Shown here in pieces: positions 10,735 through 21,624 of a stretch of DNA of 64,000 bases (position 1 is the first letter of the stretch; each line of letters begins with the position of its first letter). This stretch comes from Agrypnia vestita (lineage: Eukaryota; Arthropoda; Insecta; Trichoptera; Phryganeidae): positions 1 to 64,000 of the forward strand of contig JADDOH010023109.1 in the NCBI GenBank assembly GCA_016648135.1. Reading direction: 5' to 3'. The position numbers and the translations under genes were made by a program. The notes beneath the pieces are model-generated. The model was not told the origin of the DNA. It ran no database searches and saw only the letters and a list, made by a program, of their open reading frames with translations.

Positions 10735-11416
10735 TAATTCCGCGGAGTACAAACCCACTGGTGGGTCGCGAGCGGATATGAGGTGGGTCGCAGTCACAAC
10801 ACCGCGCAACACGTCTCGTCCAGGTCATGTCGTATTTATTACAGAAAAGTAGTGTCAGCAATTTTCATTCATTTTGTTAAATGTTAACTATGTTTAGTTA
10901 AAAAATAACTTTAACGCCGACTTAGAAGAAGAGATGAAAAAGTTCAACAGGATAAACTGGGTTTAAAGTCCATTTCAAGACAACATACCGACTGAAATGT
11001 CAATAAAAGCAAGTGAAGAGCTCATTGACTGATCAGAAGATACGTCGCTGAAAAATACTTTTAATCGCAAGCAATTAGCATAATTCTGGCTTTCAGTTGA
11101 CACTTATCCCTGCTTGTCTGACGAAGCGATGAAAGTCCTCCTCCTCTTCACTACCTCATGTGAAGTGGAATTTTCTGCCATGATTTCTATTAAGACTAAA
11201 AACGAAATAAATTTACGTATCAAATTCACTGCGATTAAAAATGACTAAAATTGAAGTCGATGCGATAATATTTGGAATTTTTCTCTTTTTTTCTTAATTA
11301 AACAGTCTTTCGTATGGTTACAATATGAATTGAAAAAACATGAGGCAGGAGGTGGGTCCCGAAAATTTAATTTTTTTTTTGGTGGGTCATGATCCTGTCA
11401 ACTTTGGGAATCACTG
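10735..11416 (+). mobile_element. hAT transposon relic (ZBED/Charlie-like)
   Basis: The right end, ...TTTGGGAATCACTG at 11416, is the complement of a CAGTGATTCCCAAA terminus typical of hAT elements. Sequence near the left end (GGTGGGTCGCGAGCGG, 10762) recurs in form near 11385, as in hAT subterminal regions. The left terminus is diverged and no 8-bp duplication was found. Inside is a decayed C-terminal transposase (11012-11240). Confidence 0.65.
11012..11240 (+). pseudogene. hAT transposase C-terminal (dimerisation) fragment
   Basis: Read with two in-frame stops, the + strand gives SEELIDxSEDTSLKNTFN, then FWLSVDTYPCLSDEAMKVLL, then FTTSCEVEFSAMISIKTKNE and INLRIKF. This matches the hAT C-terminal dimerisation region of ZBED5/FAM200-type proteins, which has FWLS, LP(F)xxTxxCE..FS and IKTKxRNRL blocks. 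The DDE catalytic part is not recognisable, so the copy is inactive. Confidence 0.7.
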
Positions 11417-11419
11417 CTG

Positions 11420-13290
11420 TAGATGTTTAAATAATTTTACTCAATTCCTTGTACATTCATATTTTACACCAACTCACGGTATTCCGAAGCCTAACTTTGG
11501 ATTAGGATTCCGCTATTGCACATTCATTTTTCATTGTTAAAATTAAAAAAGCTTGCAAATACAGAATAATTTATTATACCGGAGTCCTGAAGGACATAAA
11601 CTGTAATCTTTGAACCTGCACATGTTTCTCCAGTATTTTGAATTTCTTTTGCTCAGAAGAACTTACAATCCGACTGTATAATTGTATCCATATAAATAAT
11701 CCATGTTCACACTCATCTGGTGGATAGATAAGTTTACGACTTGAGAGACAAGATCGTCAATTTAAAACTGTAATCACAATACTGGTTAACTTTATCTGAT
11801 CGCTATTTAATTGAAAACGCGTCCAGTTCTATTTCCCCTACGTCCAAACTTTGATTAAGCTTTAGGTACCCACAACATATGAGTATACTGAGAAATAAAT
11901 CTGCCTATCTGCTACCTGAGACGTATGAAGTTAAGGTATGTTTTAAACTGCTCAAATCATGTTAAATGTCGGAAGGAATCTATTGTGTTTGATTATTTCC
12001 ATATGTAGAGAAATATGTAAATATAAAAAACGCTCCTCCTATAGTTGGTGAAATTGTTTCGATCAGATAAGCTGGAGGAATTTTTATGCAAGTGGGTAAC
12101 TTAATTTTCATCAGGGTCCTAGAGTGCAACTGAGAAAAACTGTAACAGATGATATTTAATGTAATACACAGAAAATGATTTTATTTTGGAAAAGTTCTAA
12201 AGGATAACCGTGCAAAAATGAGTCAATTTTCATTGTATGAAACTAATACATTATTAAAACATTTCATGAATTGGTTTTCGATGAACTGAATAAAGGCTTC
12301 TTGATACATTTAATAAAATTTGGGAATTTCATTCTATTAAATTATACCACTGAAGCAGCATTAATCGAAAAAACTCCATAAATCACTAAATACCTTTATT
12401 AATTTGGAATCCAAGAAAAGAAGGCGGTAATTTCTTCAGTGAATTAAAATATCAAGAGAAAACGAGAGTGATTAATGTTTTGTCTGAAAATTTCCGCTGT
12501 TCAGCATCTGAATAATTCATAATCAGTGTTATTTTCCGGCAATGAATTCACGAGTTTTATCACTGGAAACAAACTTATTGAGTGGAAGACGTTTGTTTCA
12601 GTTCCACAATCATTTGAGAGAGAAGGTTTTGCATATTTCCAGTATCTAGAATTAAATCAGTTTCCATGTGTATTTGCATTTATGCTTGATTCTTAGTTTT
12701 TCATTTCAAAAGGTTTAGATGTTAATTTATGTAAAGAGACGTAGATATTAAGAAAGTGTGAGGTTTTTTTACAGTTTTTTCAATAATATGTTAATAAGTT
12801 ATATCTCAATATGGTAAAGCATTTTAACGTATTTTTTGTGATGATTTGAATGTTCTTTGATAAATTTTATTTAATTTAAACTTTCATCTATAGCTTGAAC
12901 ATTCCATAAAATGAAACAAAAATGTGTCAGGGCTTCATACGAGCAACACTGGAGGATAATGACATTGAATAAGAATATCTTGTGATTAATGAAGGAATTT
13001 GCAGAATATTTTATGACTGATGGTGGATTATGTTGCAATACTCCCAATTTGTTTACAAGGGAATTTGTAAACGGTGAATATTATAAGATAAAGGATAGAT
13101 CGCAATGTTAGATTTGAATAATAATAGGTTTAATTTTTATTAATGAAAAGGCAAATATTTCGTAATACGTTTCTCAAACCAGGGAGCATTTCAATTTCAA
13201 CGCAAACATTTCATTTCCACAATCCACAACAGACAACATACATTGCGAGAATAGAACAAATCAGAACAGGTTTTTGCGTTGCCTCAATGG
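11420..13290. other. AT-rich DNA, no gene recognised
   Basis: No repeat shared with the rest of the window and no domain-bearing frame was seen. The frame at 13143-13340 leads into the LINE fragment but lacks recognisable motifs of its own. Confidence 0.4.
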
Positions 13291-13299
13291 TAAATCCGG

Positions 13300-13617
13300 C
13301 ATGTATTTCGACTCAATATGGAAGCAATGGATTTCTATAACATGAGAACCCTGGAACATAGAAGAGCACGAGCTGATCAAATACTACTTTTCAAGTTACT
13401 TCAGGGACATATTGATTGTCTCAGCCGATTGGAGCTGGTTTCTCTCCACGTTCCATCAAGGCGAACCCGACAGTCCGTGCTCTTCCATGTACCCATAAGC
13501 AGAACCTCTTATGCACAGAACTCATTCATCCAGCGAACATGCAAAGCATACAGTGACCACTTCAATGACATTGATATATTTAATACCAACATCTCAGCTC
13601 TTAAAAATCGTATTTAA
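13300..13617 (+). pseudogene. CR1/Jockey-type LINE ORF2, C-terminal end
   Basis: The frame ending at 13617 reads LEHRRARADQILLFKLLQGH, then IDCLSRLEL, LHVPSRRTRQ, FHVPISRTSYAQNS and a final NDIDIFNTNI. This is the conserved tail found after the reverse-transcriptase and thumb domains of CR1/Jockey-superfamily LINEs (RRR.AD..FLYKLL.G..., VP.R.TR, TNY..NS). Upstream the frame is broken by stops, so the copy is 5'-truncated. The stop is natural and a 3' UTR follows. Confidence 0.8.
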
Positions 13618-13954
13618 ACCGCTTACATTACTTGTTTCTATATCTTCACCGGATTAACTGAGACAGAACATCATCATACACACACCACAGTCAAATTCTC
13701 ATCACTCTTTGCACATACCCCTATATCTATATACATATACGTCACACACAGAATACATACACACTCCACTCAGCCACAATCCCAAACACCTCACTCCACT
13801 TCTCCCTCTAACTCCCACTCCTATCCCTCTATGTTTTCTTTATTGCTTGACTTAATATTTTATGCCATGGATCTCTATAATTGGTCTACCAACTACCCAC
13901 TACGTTATGCCATTATAATAAACTGTACTGTCGAGATTCCTAAAATAAAAAAAA
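13618..13954 (+). other. LINE 3' UTR with polyadenylation signal
   Basis: C-rich sequence with CACACA and CACTCC runs follows the ORF2 stop and ends with AATAAA (13917) and an A-rich tail (13942-13954). It is consistent with the 3' end of the same CR1/Jockey copy. Confidence 0.6.
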
Positions 13955-13959
13955 ATCAG

Positions 13960-14745
13960 AACGGCAAAAAAAAGTTGCAATTACAACAGTTAATGGGTCA
14001 TTAAGCAATAAATCCGGGATGCAATAAGTTAAAGGTATAAGTAGGTATTATATTGTACTATAACGTTTTAATGTGATTATTATTTTTATTAATTAAAAAT
14101 TCATTGAAGAAACGAAAAAAAAACTCCGTCAGTTTATTAATTGAATACAGTCGACTTTTAAACGTCTGGTAAAATGGTCTCTTTAATATGCGCCTCGGAT
14201 GCATTGAATCATGGTTTAATAGAGTGCATTCCTTCGAGAGAATTTTTCATTATAAGAGAAATCGCCCGGAAATAAATCTCAGATTTCACAGCTTCTGACT
14301 GTATTTTCAATTGTGAAATGGAATCCTTTTTCTTTCTTTCTTCATTCAAGATTCTGCGTATATTTTTCGTTTGCTTTGTCTATAAATTTATGTTCCGTGT
14401 TCATTTAATAAAAGAATAATTCTCTCGCTACATTAGTTTTATCATTTTTTTAACGTCTTTCTCTGCTATGAATTACAAATTCTGTTTAAATGTTCGGCAC
14501 GAAACAACAAAGACGCATTTAGAGGAACGGTGATTATTTATACTACTTGCTTGAATAAATCCTAAAAGTTTTCGACTCTTCTTAAGATTCTTGTAATATA
14601 TTTATAAGTTAGATTTTTAGCTGTTTATGTCTCTGGAAAAAAAATTGTATAACAGAACATATACATCATGATAATACAAATCAATTCTTTTTTTCAAATT
14701 TAATAAGCATTGTTAATAATTAATTAACCAATAGTGACATATGCT
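13960..14745. other. AT-rich DNA, nothing recognised
   Basis: No coding frame, palindrome or shared repeat was seen apart from A/T runs. Confidence 0.4.
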
Positions 14746-15191
14746 GTAGAGACGCGGGCTGATATTGTCCGCACCAAAGATGGAATCCTCAGAACATCTG
14801 AAATGAACATCTACGTGTTCGTGTCCGAAATGCAGACATAAGGAAGACCTGCGAAATAGAAGACATAGCACGATGGAGTAGATCCAGAAGGAGATTCTGG
14901 AAAGATCACGTAGCCAGAATGGACAGTGACAGACTCGTGCATACAGCGAATGAAATCCCCTCTGAACAACGCCCTCCAGGAAGACCACCGAAAAGATGGA
15001 GGGACCGCTTTTATTGAAAGTATAATGTGCCAGTACGCTCCCATTCGGTACTAGCGCAGTATACTTTCAAGCGCAAAAATAAAAAATATGTCATGAAAGT
15101 ATACTCGATTTATGCGCGATACTCGAGTATAGTTTCCACCTCATCGGGTAATATAAAGGTTCAGAAATTATACGAGGCTCATGCTAACTAA

Positions 15192-15560
15192 CTAACTTAC
15201 CATCACGCCGTTTCCCCGTGGGGGTAGGCAGAGAGGATAGAGCGCCATACTCTTCTGTCCTGACATACAACTTTCGCTTCGTCTACATTCATACATCTTC
15301 GCACGCAAACTCGACGGTTGTTCAGGCTTTTAACAGGACCATCTTCCAGTATCTGGTTAATCTGGTCATGCCACGTCTTCCGTGGTCGCCCTCTCTTTCT
15401 GGCGCCGTCAACACTTGCATCATATATCTTTCTTCATTCATTCGCTCAACATGCCCAAACCACCTTAGCGATCCTATTTTTATTCTATGTATTATGCTAC
15501 GATCAGCTTTACATTCATTCCTAATATCTTCATTCTTTACTCTATCACACATACACATTT
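15192..15560 (-). pseudogene. RTE LINE 3' fragment nested in the TA-flanked element
   Basis: The minus frame 15322-15558 reads CDRVKNEDIRNECKADRSII, then HRIKIGSLRWFGHVERMNEE, then GRRGMTRLTRYWKMV, a standard RTE tail. It ends (minus strand) in GTTAGTTAGTTAGC at about 15185-15198, a simple repeat typical of RTE 3' ends. It is highly similar to the copies at 4.7 and 53.2 kb. Confidence 0.85.
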
Positions 15561-16560
15561 AGCTAAATCAATTGGACTATTGATCTTAGACTTTTGAAGA
15601 TTTGAATGAGATATTGTAAATATGCCTTTATATTGGTTTCACTTGAATATAACTTTATAAAATAGGATTTTAATATAATATCTTTTAGTTGTTGTACAAT
15701 ACCATAAATACTAACTTACTATTGTGACTTGAATATAATACATATCACGGGTAAACAGACTAAGCGTGTCTTTAACTATACAAATTAAACAATGCACGTT
15801 GGAGTAACTATCATCTTTTATTAAGAAATTTGTTATAGTTATTATAAACTTATGCCTAAATAATAATATGTAGGTATCTGAATGTTTTTCCGATTTTTAG
15901 TGAACAGTGCGTTAATTAAATTATGGGTAGTTGTTATTAAACGATCTAAGCTACCGTACGACTGGCCTCGGTGTGCTGAAGAGGCGAAGTTAACGCCATT
16001 TTGGTATATCAACCAATAAGGTGACCGCAGCTTATCGCAGATTCTCCGTGGCCCGGCGAGGCGAGCGGAAAGCGTCTAGAGGAAATGGGAAGGATGGCGT
16101 CCAGTGCAGATAAATAATTTATAGATTATTTATTTAGAAATGACCGTTAATTAAATATTAATTAATAATAAATACATGTGTTCCTAGTTTAAATGTTATC
16201 TTATGTTTATTTGAATAAATAGTATACTTTTTTATACTTTAATACTTTATGTTATTTTTCATGAGGTTTATATTTATACATTTTGTTATTTTAAGGATGA
16301 TCATTTTTTTTCCTTAGTTTTACCAGCTTCTAGAAAACTTCACTGGACATACTTAATGAATATTTTTTTTATATATAATATAAGTTTTGTTAAATTTTAC
16401 TGTATGTTTCCCAAAAAAAAAAAAGTAAAACTTACATATTTGAATCACACATAGGTCCCGGAGAAAGACATGTTTTATCTATTTTCATTGCAAATTTAAC
16501 AATATACTAGGGCCCTATGGATCATAAATTATAAATTAGCTTTTAACTTTGTATTATATG
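15560..16560. other. Interior of the TA-flanked element, no gene recognised
   Basis: Mostly AT-rich. A GC-richer patch at 15955-16100 (TGGCCTCGG, GGCCCGGCGAGGCGAGCGG) has no recognisable frame. The palindromic AATAATTTATAGATTATTTATT-type sequence at about 16112-16135 follows it. Confidence 0.4.
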
Positions 16561-17027
16561 TTCATTTGACGATATTTTTCAGGAGAATTTAAGTTATAAT
16601 AAACATCAATATCCTTATTCATTCCCAAAGCCGAAAATGGACCTATCGCTCTAAAGGAACGACCTGAAGATAGTTTATTGAAAATACAAGCGCTTGATTG
16701 CAACTTGTAGTCTAGCAATGCCACTAATCGAGTATGTTTCCATCTGCGCGGACAAAACGCTCGCCTGGAAAGCATACTCGGCTATTGCGGAGTGGTACTA
16801 ATGTAGTATGTTTTCCAGTTACTATTTTTGTGTGCGGTGCTTGAAAACATACTCGACTTTTGCGTACTAGCAAAGTATACTTTCCGCAACTGATGCGTGA
16901 CATTAAGATCGGAAAACATACTCGAGTATTGCGCAGCTCTGGGCGCTAGTACAGTATACTTTCAATAAACGCAGCTGGACCTCGTTATCCCAGGACGCAT
17001 AGTTTTCTTAATAGATCAACAGAACTA

Positions 17028-17064
17028 CTAAAAAAAAAGAAGAAGAAAAAGAAGAAGAAGAAAA
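17028..17064. repeat. AAG-rich microsatellite
   Basis: An A run followed by imperfect GAA/AAG triplets. It sits at the 3' end of the split RTE fragment and may be its tail. Confidence 0.8.
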
Positions 17065-17287
17065 CTAAAAATTAAGTTTTGTATTTATTTCACAAGAATA
17101 ACTCCTAAGTTATTCTTATTCCAAAGTAGGTTCATAAATTGTTGGTATATTATTACATTTCTCCTGTATTCATTAACAATGTCTTTGTCGGTATTGCTCC
17201 ATTCATTGTAGTTGATAAGATCTTGGCTTTGCTGTTTGGCGTCCTACTTCTATTTGTGCCTCTTTTGTGTTATTCGGATAGCTATCA

Positions 17288-17592
17288 CGGAGTAAAGAAT
17301 GGACAAATTAGGAAATAATGTAAAGCCGATCTACATCAGCATAGCGAATGGAATTAAAAAACGAGTCAGTAAGCTGACTTCGGCATGTTGAGCGAATAAA
17401 TGAGGAGAGACTTGGCTTGACCAGATTGACTAGATGCTGGAGGATAGTCCCTTTAGGAGCCTCAAAAATCGGCATGTTTGCGAGCATGTGTGAATATGGA
17501 TGATGCGAGAGTTGTGTTTCAGGAATGTTGCGCTCTATCCTCTCTGCCTAACCAAACGGAGAAACATCGTGATGGTGATTAACTAAGTAAGC
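17288..17592 (+). pseudogene. RTE LINE 3' fragment, highly diverged
   Basis: The + strand carries the counterpart of the RTE tail, from a RVKN-like start (near 17290) through CATGTTGAGCG, GACCAGATTGACTAG and ATGTGTGAATATGGATGATG to the terminal CTCTATCCTCTCTGCC block. It ends GTGATTAACTAAGTAAG. Many frameshifts are present. Confidence 0.7.
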
Positions 17593-17599
17593 AGGTTAG

Positions 17600-18000
17600 C
17601 TATCGTATGTGTAATATTATGTCTGACCCCATATCCTCTTTCAAATATTATTTTCGTGACATTTTTTAGTTTTTCATTTATTGATTTATAATGTAATATT
17701 GGGTATAAGTCCTCTGAAGAACTATCCCCCCAAGAGCCTTTCTGAAATAAAGCAACACTAGCCGATATCAGAAACGACAAAAAAATGATGGATTAAGTCA
17801 ACTTTTACAGATATTTTTACGTACTTAGTTGTCCAATGTATATAATCGCTCTACATCCGTCGATGCCGTGTGTTCGCATCTGCGCAAATCAAAGTTATAC
17901 AGATAATGGATAGTATCAAAAACTTCGGGAAAATCTTCCTCATTCAATTTTAAATAGAAAATATTATTTACACTTTGGGTTAAATGTTGACAGTTGTAGA
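17600..18000. other. AT-rich DNA with a diverged foldback arm
   Basis: From about 17925 to 18010 the order CATTCAATTT, AAAATATTATTT, TTTGGGT.AAATGT matches one arm of the foldback relic at 42070-42130. No gene was seen. Confidence 0.4.
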
Positions 18001-18178
18001 GATGTAGATGCTATCACAAACAGTTACAAGAGGCGACCGCGACCCAATAATAAACGTTGACGCGACCACTTCCTTCAAAGAATCGACTCGCTAAGAAAAA
18101 CATTGACAAATCGCGGGCGAGGTCAAGAATCAATTCGTTGATAAGGTGATTTTTCCAGACGATAAAAGAATCTAGAAT

Positions 18179-18217
18179 TATATAAGCTCTCTGCCCTCTT
18201 CATACAACAGATCAGTC
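18179..18217 (+). promoter_or_regulatory. Core promoter: TATATAAG plus TCAGTC initiator
   Basis: TATATAAG starts at 18179 and the initiator adenine is at 18214, 35 bp downstream. The same spacing class is seen at 1261-1297. Confidence 0.5.
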
Positions 18218-18407
18218 TCAACACAGTAGTTCCCCGACCAACGCTCGCTGCGCGTCCACACCTACGCTGGTGGATGTCAGTACCTTCTCCGGGTACTGAC
18301 TTCCGACAACATTACGAGACATCCAGATCTCCTCTGCGCGCACCATCATCGCCATCAACCACACAAGGCATGCAGTAATTTCCAGCACCCCGACACAGCA
18401 GGGTAGA

Positions 18408-18918
18408 GATGGGAAATAGAGATGAACTGTTCACTTCACTGAACGAACGAACGGTACAGTTCACTTAAGTGAACTAGTCGTTTACTAGTTCAGTACATAA
18501 AAAATAATTCATTAACTAAATTTTGCTAAAATTTTTGGAAATTGATTCCCTCTGACCTTTTTTTTAGGTCACCAAATATTATTTAGGAAAAAATGTTGGT
18601 ATTTGTCTTCAATATGTTCATATATTTTTTCCGGCGACATTTATTTTGTTCACCAAATTTTTCTATTCGATATATTTTGTCTGTTGACCTTTTTTTTTTA
18701 GTCACCAAACTTTATTTTGGGAAAAAATATTGGTATTGTTCTTCAGTGTATCCATCTATTTTCCCCGGCGACCTTTTTTTGGTCTTTAGAAAACGTATAT
18801 CGAAAAAAATATATCTACTAATTGACCAGTTCACTATAAAAACAAAAATTCAAAGAACTCCTGAACGATTTAAAGTGAACAGTTCATTTGACTGAACGAT
18901 CTGATGAACGAACAGAAC
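18408..18918. mobile_element. Candidate insertion with GTTCACT-rich inverted ends
   Basis: The left end contains GATGAACTGTTCACTTCACT and repeated GAACGAAC. The right end contains AGTGAACAGTTCATTTGACT and GAACGAAC, so the ends are partly inverted. The interior has a tandem pair (period about 132 bp) starting at 18554 and 18686 with GACC, a T-run, (A)GTCACCAAA and GGAAAAAATRTTGGTATT. AGAGATGGG at the left edge recalls hAT termini, but no matching right terminus or 8-bp duplication was found. Confidence 0.45.
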
Positions 18919-19329
18919 ATGCTGTCAGTCATATCCGCGGCGACCCTGGATCCTCGCCCTCAATCATCACCATCAACATGGAGTCTACACTATACAATTC
19001 ACCCAGTACATTAGTGGCAGGGTGAGTAACCATATTAACAATAAACAAATGTTTGGAACATAAAGAATAAATAAATCGATCATTGGACACCACTATCATC
19101 GTTTAACACACACACCAAGCATGTACATCCCTATAGAGATAAGCGCATCATTATCTGTAAAACATTGGAGTATCACTGCATCAACTCATATTATAGAATA
19201 TTGAAAATTTATTGAGTTCTGCCTAGAAATAGGAAAAAATAATCTTAAGATAGGGTTTACCGAAAAAATCTAAATATCCATAGAGGAAAGGAAAACGTAA
19301 ACTTTATAAATAAGTCGATTATACGTGGT

Positions 19330-19625
19330 GTAACCACTGTTTGACAATGGCCTAACAAGCCGAAACAGCTGTCACATTTCAAATAATGTCACATAACAAA
19401 TAACACTTTACCTGCAGAGCTTAATAATAAGATTTAATTTATTTTTAAATATTATATTTGTTATCATGACGAAGAAGCCATTGGCTTCAAAACATGTTGA
19501 ATTTTTCAATAAATAAGTGGTTTTTACAAAGTTAATTTATATAAATTAGATTTAATTTATTTAAAATTTTATGAAAAACGAACATGGAGTTCTACAAGCT
19601 ATACACAGAAACCAAAAATAAAATT
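19330..19625 (+). repeat. Dispersed repeat, one arm of the F2 family
   Basis: It contains CACTGTTTGACAATGGCC and CCGAAACAGCTGT, then GACGAAGAAGCCATTGGCTT and ACATGTTGAATTTTT. The complement of the first block recurs at about 34270-34310, and the second block matches the arms of F2 at 10.0-10.35 kb. The 3' flank (AATTTATTTAAAATTT...ACATGGAGTT) is shared with 34.33-34.41 kb. The GAAA of the hammerhead-like core is mutated here (CAAAAC). Confidence 0.7.
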
Positions 19626-19861
19626 GTTTTTATATTTATACCACTTGATTTATAACACTTTTTAAAATTAATATCAACCATGTAGTTAACATTAGAATAA
19701 ATTTATTTAATTTGTATATCATTGTAATTAAAATAAACATTTTCTATTGACACACATTAAAAAAAACGATATCAATGTAGATAATCATTGAAATCACCAT
19801 CTTACTTTTTATCTACAGTCGTTCTTTATTTTGTGGCACACTTAACAAAGTTAAAAAAGAA

Positions 19862-20060
19862 TGCTTAAGGCGGTTTGCGATTACTCAAGAGGAATACAAA
19901 GGGTCCACAGGAGTCCCAGATCAGATAAACCACGGAGATGGCCTAGTTGGAAGCGCCAACAGCTGTAGTGAGTACTCGAGAAGATGTATGAATATGGGAG
20001 GAGCAGTTTGTCAGGACTACCGCCTAGGGATAACGACGTGACGGTGTGTAATTAGGTTAT
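19862..20060 (+). pseudogene. RTE LINE 3' fragment, highly diverged
   Basis: The order CCACGGAGATGGCCTAGTTG, GATGTATGAATATGGG, GTTTGTCAGGACTACCGCCT and AACGACGTGACGGT matches the terminal RTE segment (RPRRTWRDQI...CQDR..WRS....PxGN) in + orientation. No intact frame. Confidence 0.6.
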
Positions 20061-20504
20061 CTCCTTACAGAATAATGTACTACCGCGGAGATACTATCAA
20101 TGAAGGACAACGTTATAATTCGAACATTGTGTTTTTGAAAGTGTAGGATCTGTAACCGTTTTTTGCAAAGAATCGATTTCAGATTTAAAGCTTTTATGTA
20201 GAAAGGTATCTACTTATATTCTACTGAAATAGATAAGACCGACTAACTACGCTATTATATATTATTTTACGCCAAAGGGGAATTATGTACAGATAACGCC
20301 AAGCAATTTCATTTTAAACAATGTCCCAGTTGCCTCTGCCACGCACAAAGCCACGTTTTTCTTAGTATTCGTTATTTCCTTTATAATTTATTTAATAGAG
20401 TTTTATGAAGAGTTTTATGACTGCTATTGAAGTTTTATAATTTTTTTAAATACGTAGAATAGTGCACATTTTATTGTTGTTGTTTTATAAAAAATACGGA
20501 ATCT

Positions 20505-20880
20505 ATACTAATATATAACGAGGTCATGTTTGTAAGTTTAGATGTAGGAGGTAATCTTCGAAACCACTTATCCGATTTTAAAAATTCATTCACCAATATT
20601 TAGAATGGACTTTCAGAGTGGGCATAGGCTACATGTTATCCCGTTAAAATAAAGGGCTTTTCGTGGTGACCTTTTTTCAACTAAAGTTGATGAAAAAATG
20701 GTCGAGAGTTATAGTTATAGAACTCAAAAAGTTCTATAAAAAGTCCACAATGACATACATTTCTATGTTAAAATTAATACACAAATTGATAAAAAAGGAC
20801 TAAAAGTGAAGTTGCTAAAAATGTATGCGGGCAAAGCCGAGCGTGTAAGCTGTATTAAAATAAATTGTTTGGTTCAATAT
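20505..20880 (-). repeat. Dispersed repeat family U, copy 1
   Basis: The minus strand of this block matches 46672-47060 on the + strand. Shared landmarks are GTCCATTCTAAATATTGGTG, AAAATCGGATAAGTRRTT, GAGATTAC/AAGATTACCTCC and ...TACAAAC...ATATA...AGTATAGAT-type ends, plus GCTTTGCCCGCATACATTT-like sequence at its other end. The family is noncoding here. Such 3' ends are abundant in insect genomes, but I cannot name the family safely. Confidence 0.7.
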
Positions 20881-21085
20881 ATATATTTTTTAATTAATTA
20901 ACCATCACGCCGCTTCCCCGCCATATTCTTCTATCTTGGAACACCAATTTTGCTTCGGCTACATTCGCATATATCATGCAAGCTCTTCATTTTTTGAGGT
21001 TTTTAGAAAGGTTATCCTCCAACACTTGTAGTATCTGATCATGCCAGGTCTTTCGCGGACTCTCTATTCCAGTTGCCTTATATTT
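20881..21085 (-). pseudogene. RTE LINE 3' fragment
   Basis: The + strand text CCATCACGCCGCTTCCCCG, ...TTCTATCTTGG, GCTTCGGCTACATTCGCATA, CATGCAAGCTC and TGATCATGCCAGGTCTTTCG is the complement of an RTE C-terminal segment. It corresponds closely to 45178-45225. It is short and frameshifted. Confidence 0.75.
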
Positions 21086-21439
21086 AATTAACAATATCTA
21101 AAGAACAAGTGTGCGAAATTTGGTTCGGATCGAAACGGTGTATAACTTGTATAGAGAACCGACAGATACCTCCAAAAAAATTTATACCTACCTTACTAAC
21201 ACCCATTATTCGGGATGGTATTTTTAATATTTATTTTATTTATTTTTAAACCATATTAATTTAACCTTCTGCGTTCAAAAGTAAATAAATTCCGAATATT
21301 TATTATAAATCCCCTCGAAATAAACTCGAATTTATTGTTCCAAAAAGCCGAATTTTTTGTTGTTCCCTTTCTGCGAGTTTAAAGCCTTCACGCAAACAAA
21401 ACGCAAGATTAAAGCCATCTTTGGGCTTATCTTTTGGAC

Positions 21440-21620
21440 GCACAACGGGCCCGCTAAGCCTTTGTCCGACCCGAAAAGCCTCCACCGCCACCGCGAACGG
21501 TGACGCTCCGCCAACTTTATATTTGAATCCAGCTCGGGACACCGCCGGCAAAAAGTTTCCGCCCTCCCCGACGGGGTGGCTCGGCTCAAACTGAAACATA
21601 TGTCGCGACCCCCGAGTTCA
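21440..21620. other. CpG-containing GC-rich patch, unassigned
   Basis: A sharp local rise in G+C and CpG in otherwise AT-rich DNA. Overlapping minus-strand frames (98 and 85 codons, 21303-21599) are open here but have no domain I recognise. It might be a promoter-like island, part of an exon, or a piece of an LTR. No splice signals convinced me. Confidence 0.3.
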
Positions 21621-21624
21621 CACG

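Larger units (their letters stand above)
15012..16967. mobile_element. TA-flanked element with hairpin-repeat ends
   Basis: TA dinucleotides at 15012-15013 and 16966-16967 bracket a 1,952-bp element. Its left end begins TTGAAAGTATAATGTG, and the complement of its right end begins TTGAAAGTATACTGTAC, so the termini are inverted. The left 130 bp and right 270 bp are made of nested palindromes built from TATACTTTC, GGAAAACATACT, ACTCGAGTA and GTACTAGC. TA target duplication suggests a Tc1/mariner-type mechanism. No transposase was recognised. The interior holds an RTE fragment (15192-15560) and AT-rich filler. Removing it brings together the two parts of an RTE C-terminus. Confidence 0.75.
14751..17045 (+). 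pseudogene. RTE-like LINE C-terminus, split by an insertion
   Basis: The first part (14751-15011) reads RVRNADIRKTCEIEDIARW, then FWKDHVARMDSDR, then PPGRPPKRWRDR, the typical end of an RTE-type reverse transcriptase (RVRN.DIR, GHV.RM, GRP..RW.D). The expected next block, AAGPRYPR, appears 1.95 kb later (from 16971) and runs into an A/G-rich tail at 17028-17064. The intervening DNA is the TA-flanked element 15014-16965. The two parts do not join in exactly one frame, so there is at least one further indel. It belongs to a different subfamily from the 4.7-kb fragment and resembles 44809-45136. Confidence 0.75.
18020..19115 (+). mobile_element. LTR-like promoter region interrupted by an insertion
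   Basis: TATATAAG at 18179 and TCAGTC at 18212-18217 form an insect-type core promoter. The following 180 bp are C-rich with a strong hairpin, GTCAGTACC/GGTACTGAC (about 18277-18301). Similar C-rich sequence resumes after 18910 and leads to AATAAA signals near 19041 and 19066. Between them (about 18410-18910) is unrelated AT-rich DNA bounded by GTTCACT/AGTGAAC-rich ends. I read it as an LTR or promoter unit with an insertion. Ends and target duplications were not found. Confidence 0.4.

Noticed and set aside
10444..10737. 97-codon ORF as a secreted or membrane protein
   Set aside because: The frame begins in AT-rich repeat flank and contains a short DNA duplication (TTGTGAAGAATTGTC twice). 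I recognise no family.
14713..15044. Two minus-strand ORFs
   Set aside because: They are shadows of the + strand RTE tail at 14751-15011, whose translation has clear RTE blocks.
15218..15562. 114-codon + strand ORF
   Set aside because: It is the antisense shadow of an RTE fragment, as are the + frames at 4748-4990, 45184-45447 and 53151-53558.
16480..16560. Endogenous viral sequence in the AT-rich interior
   Set aside because: No viral domain was seen in any frame here or elsewhere in the window.
18408..18918. Firm hAT assignment from AGAGATGGG at the left edge
   Set aside because: The right terminus does not match and no 8-bp duplication exists; kept only as a candidate insertion.
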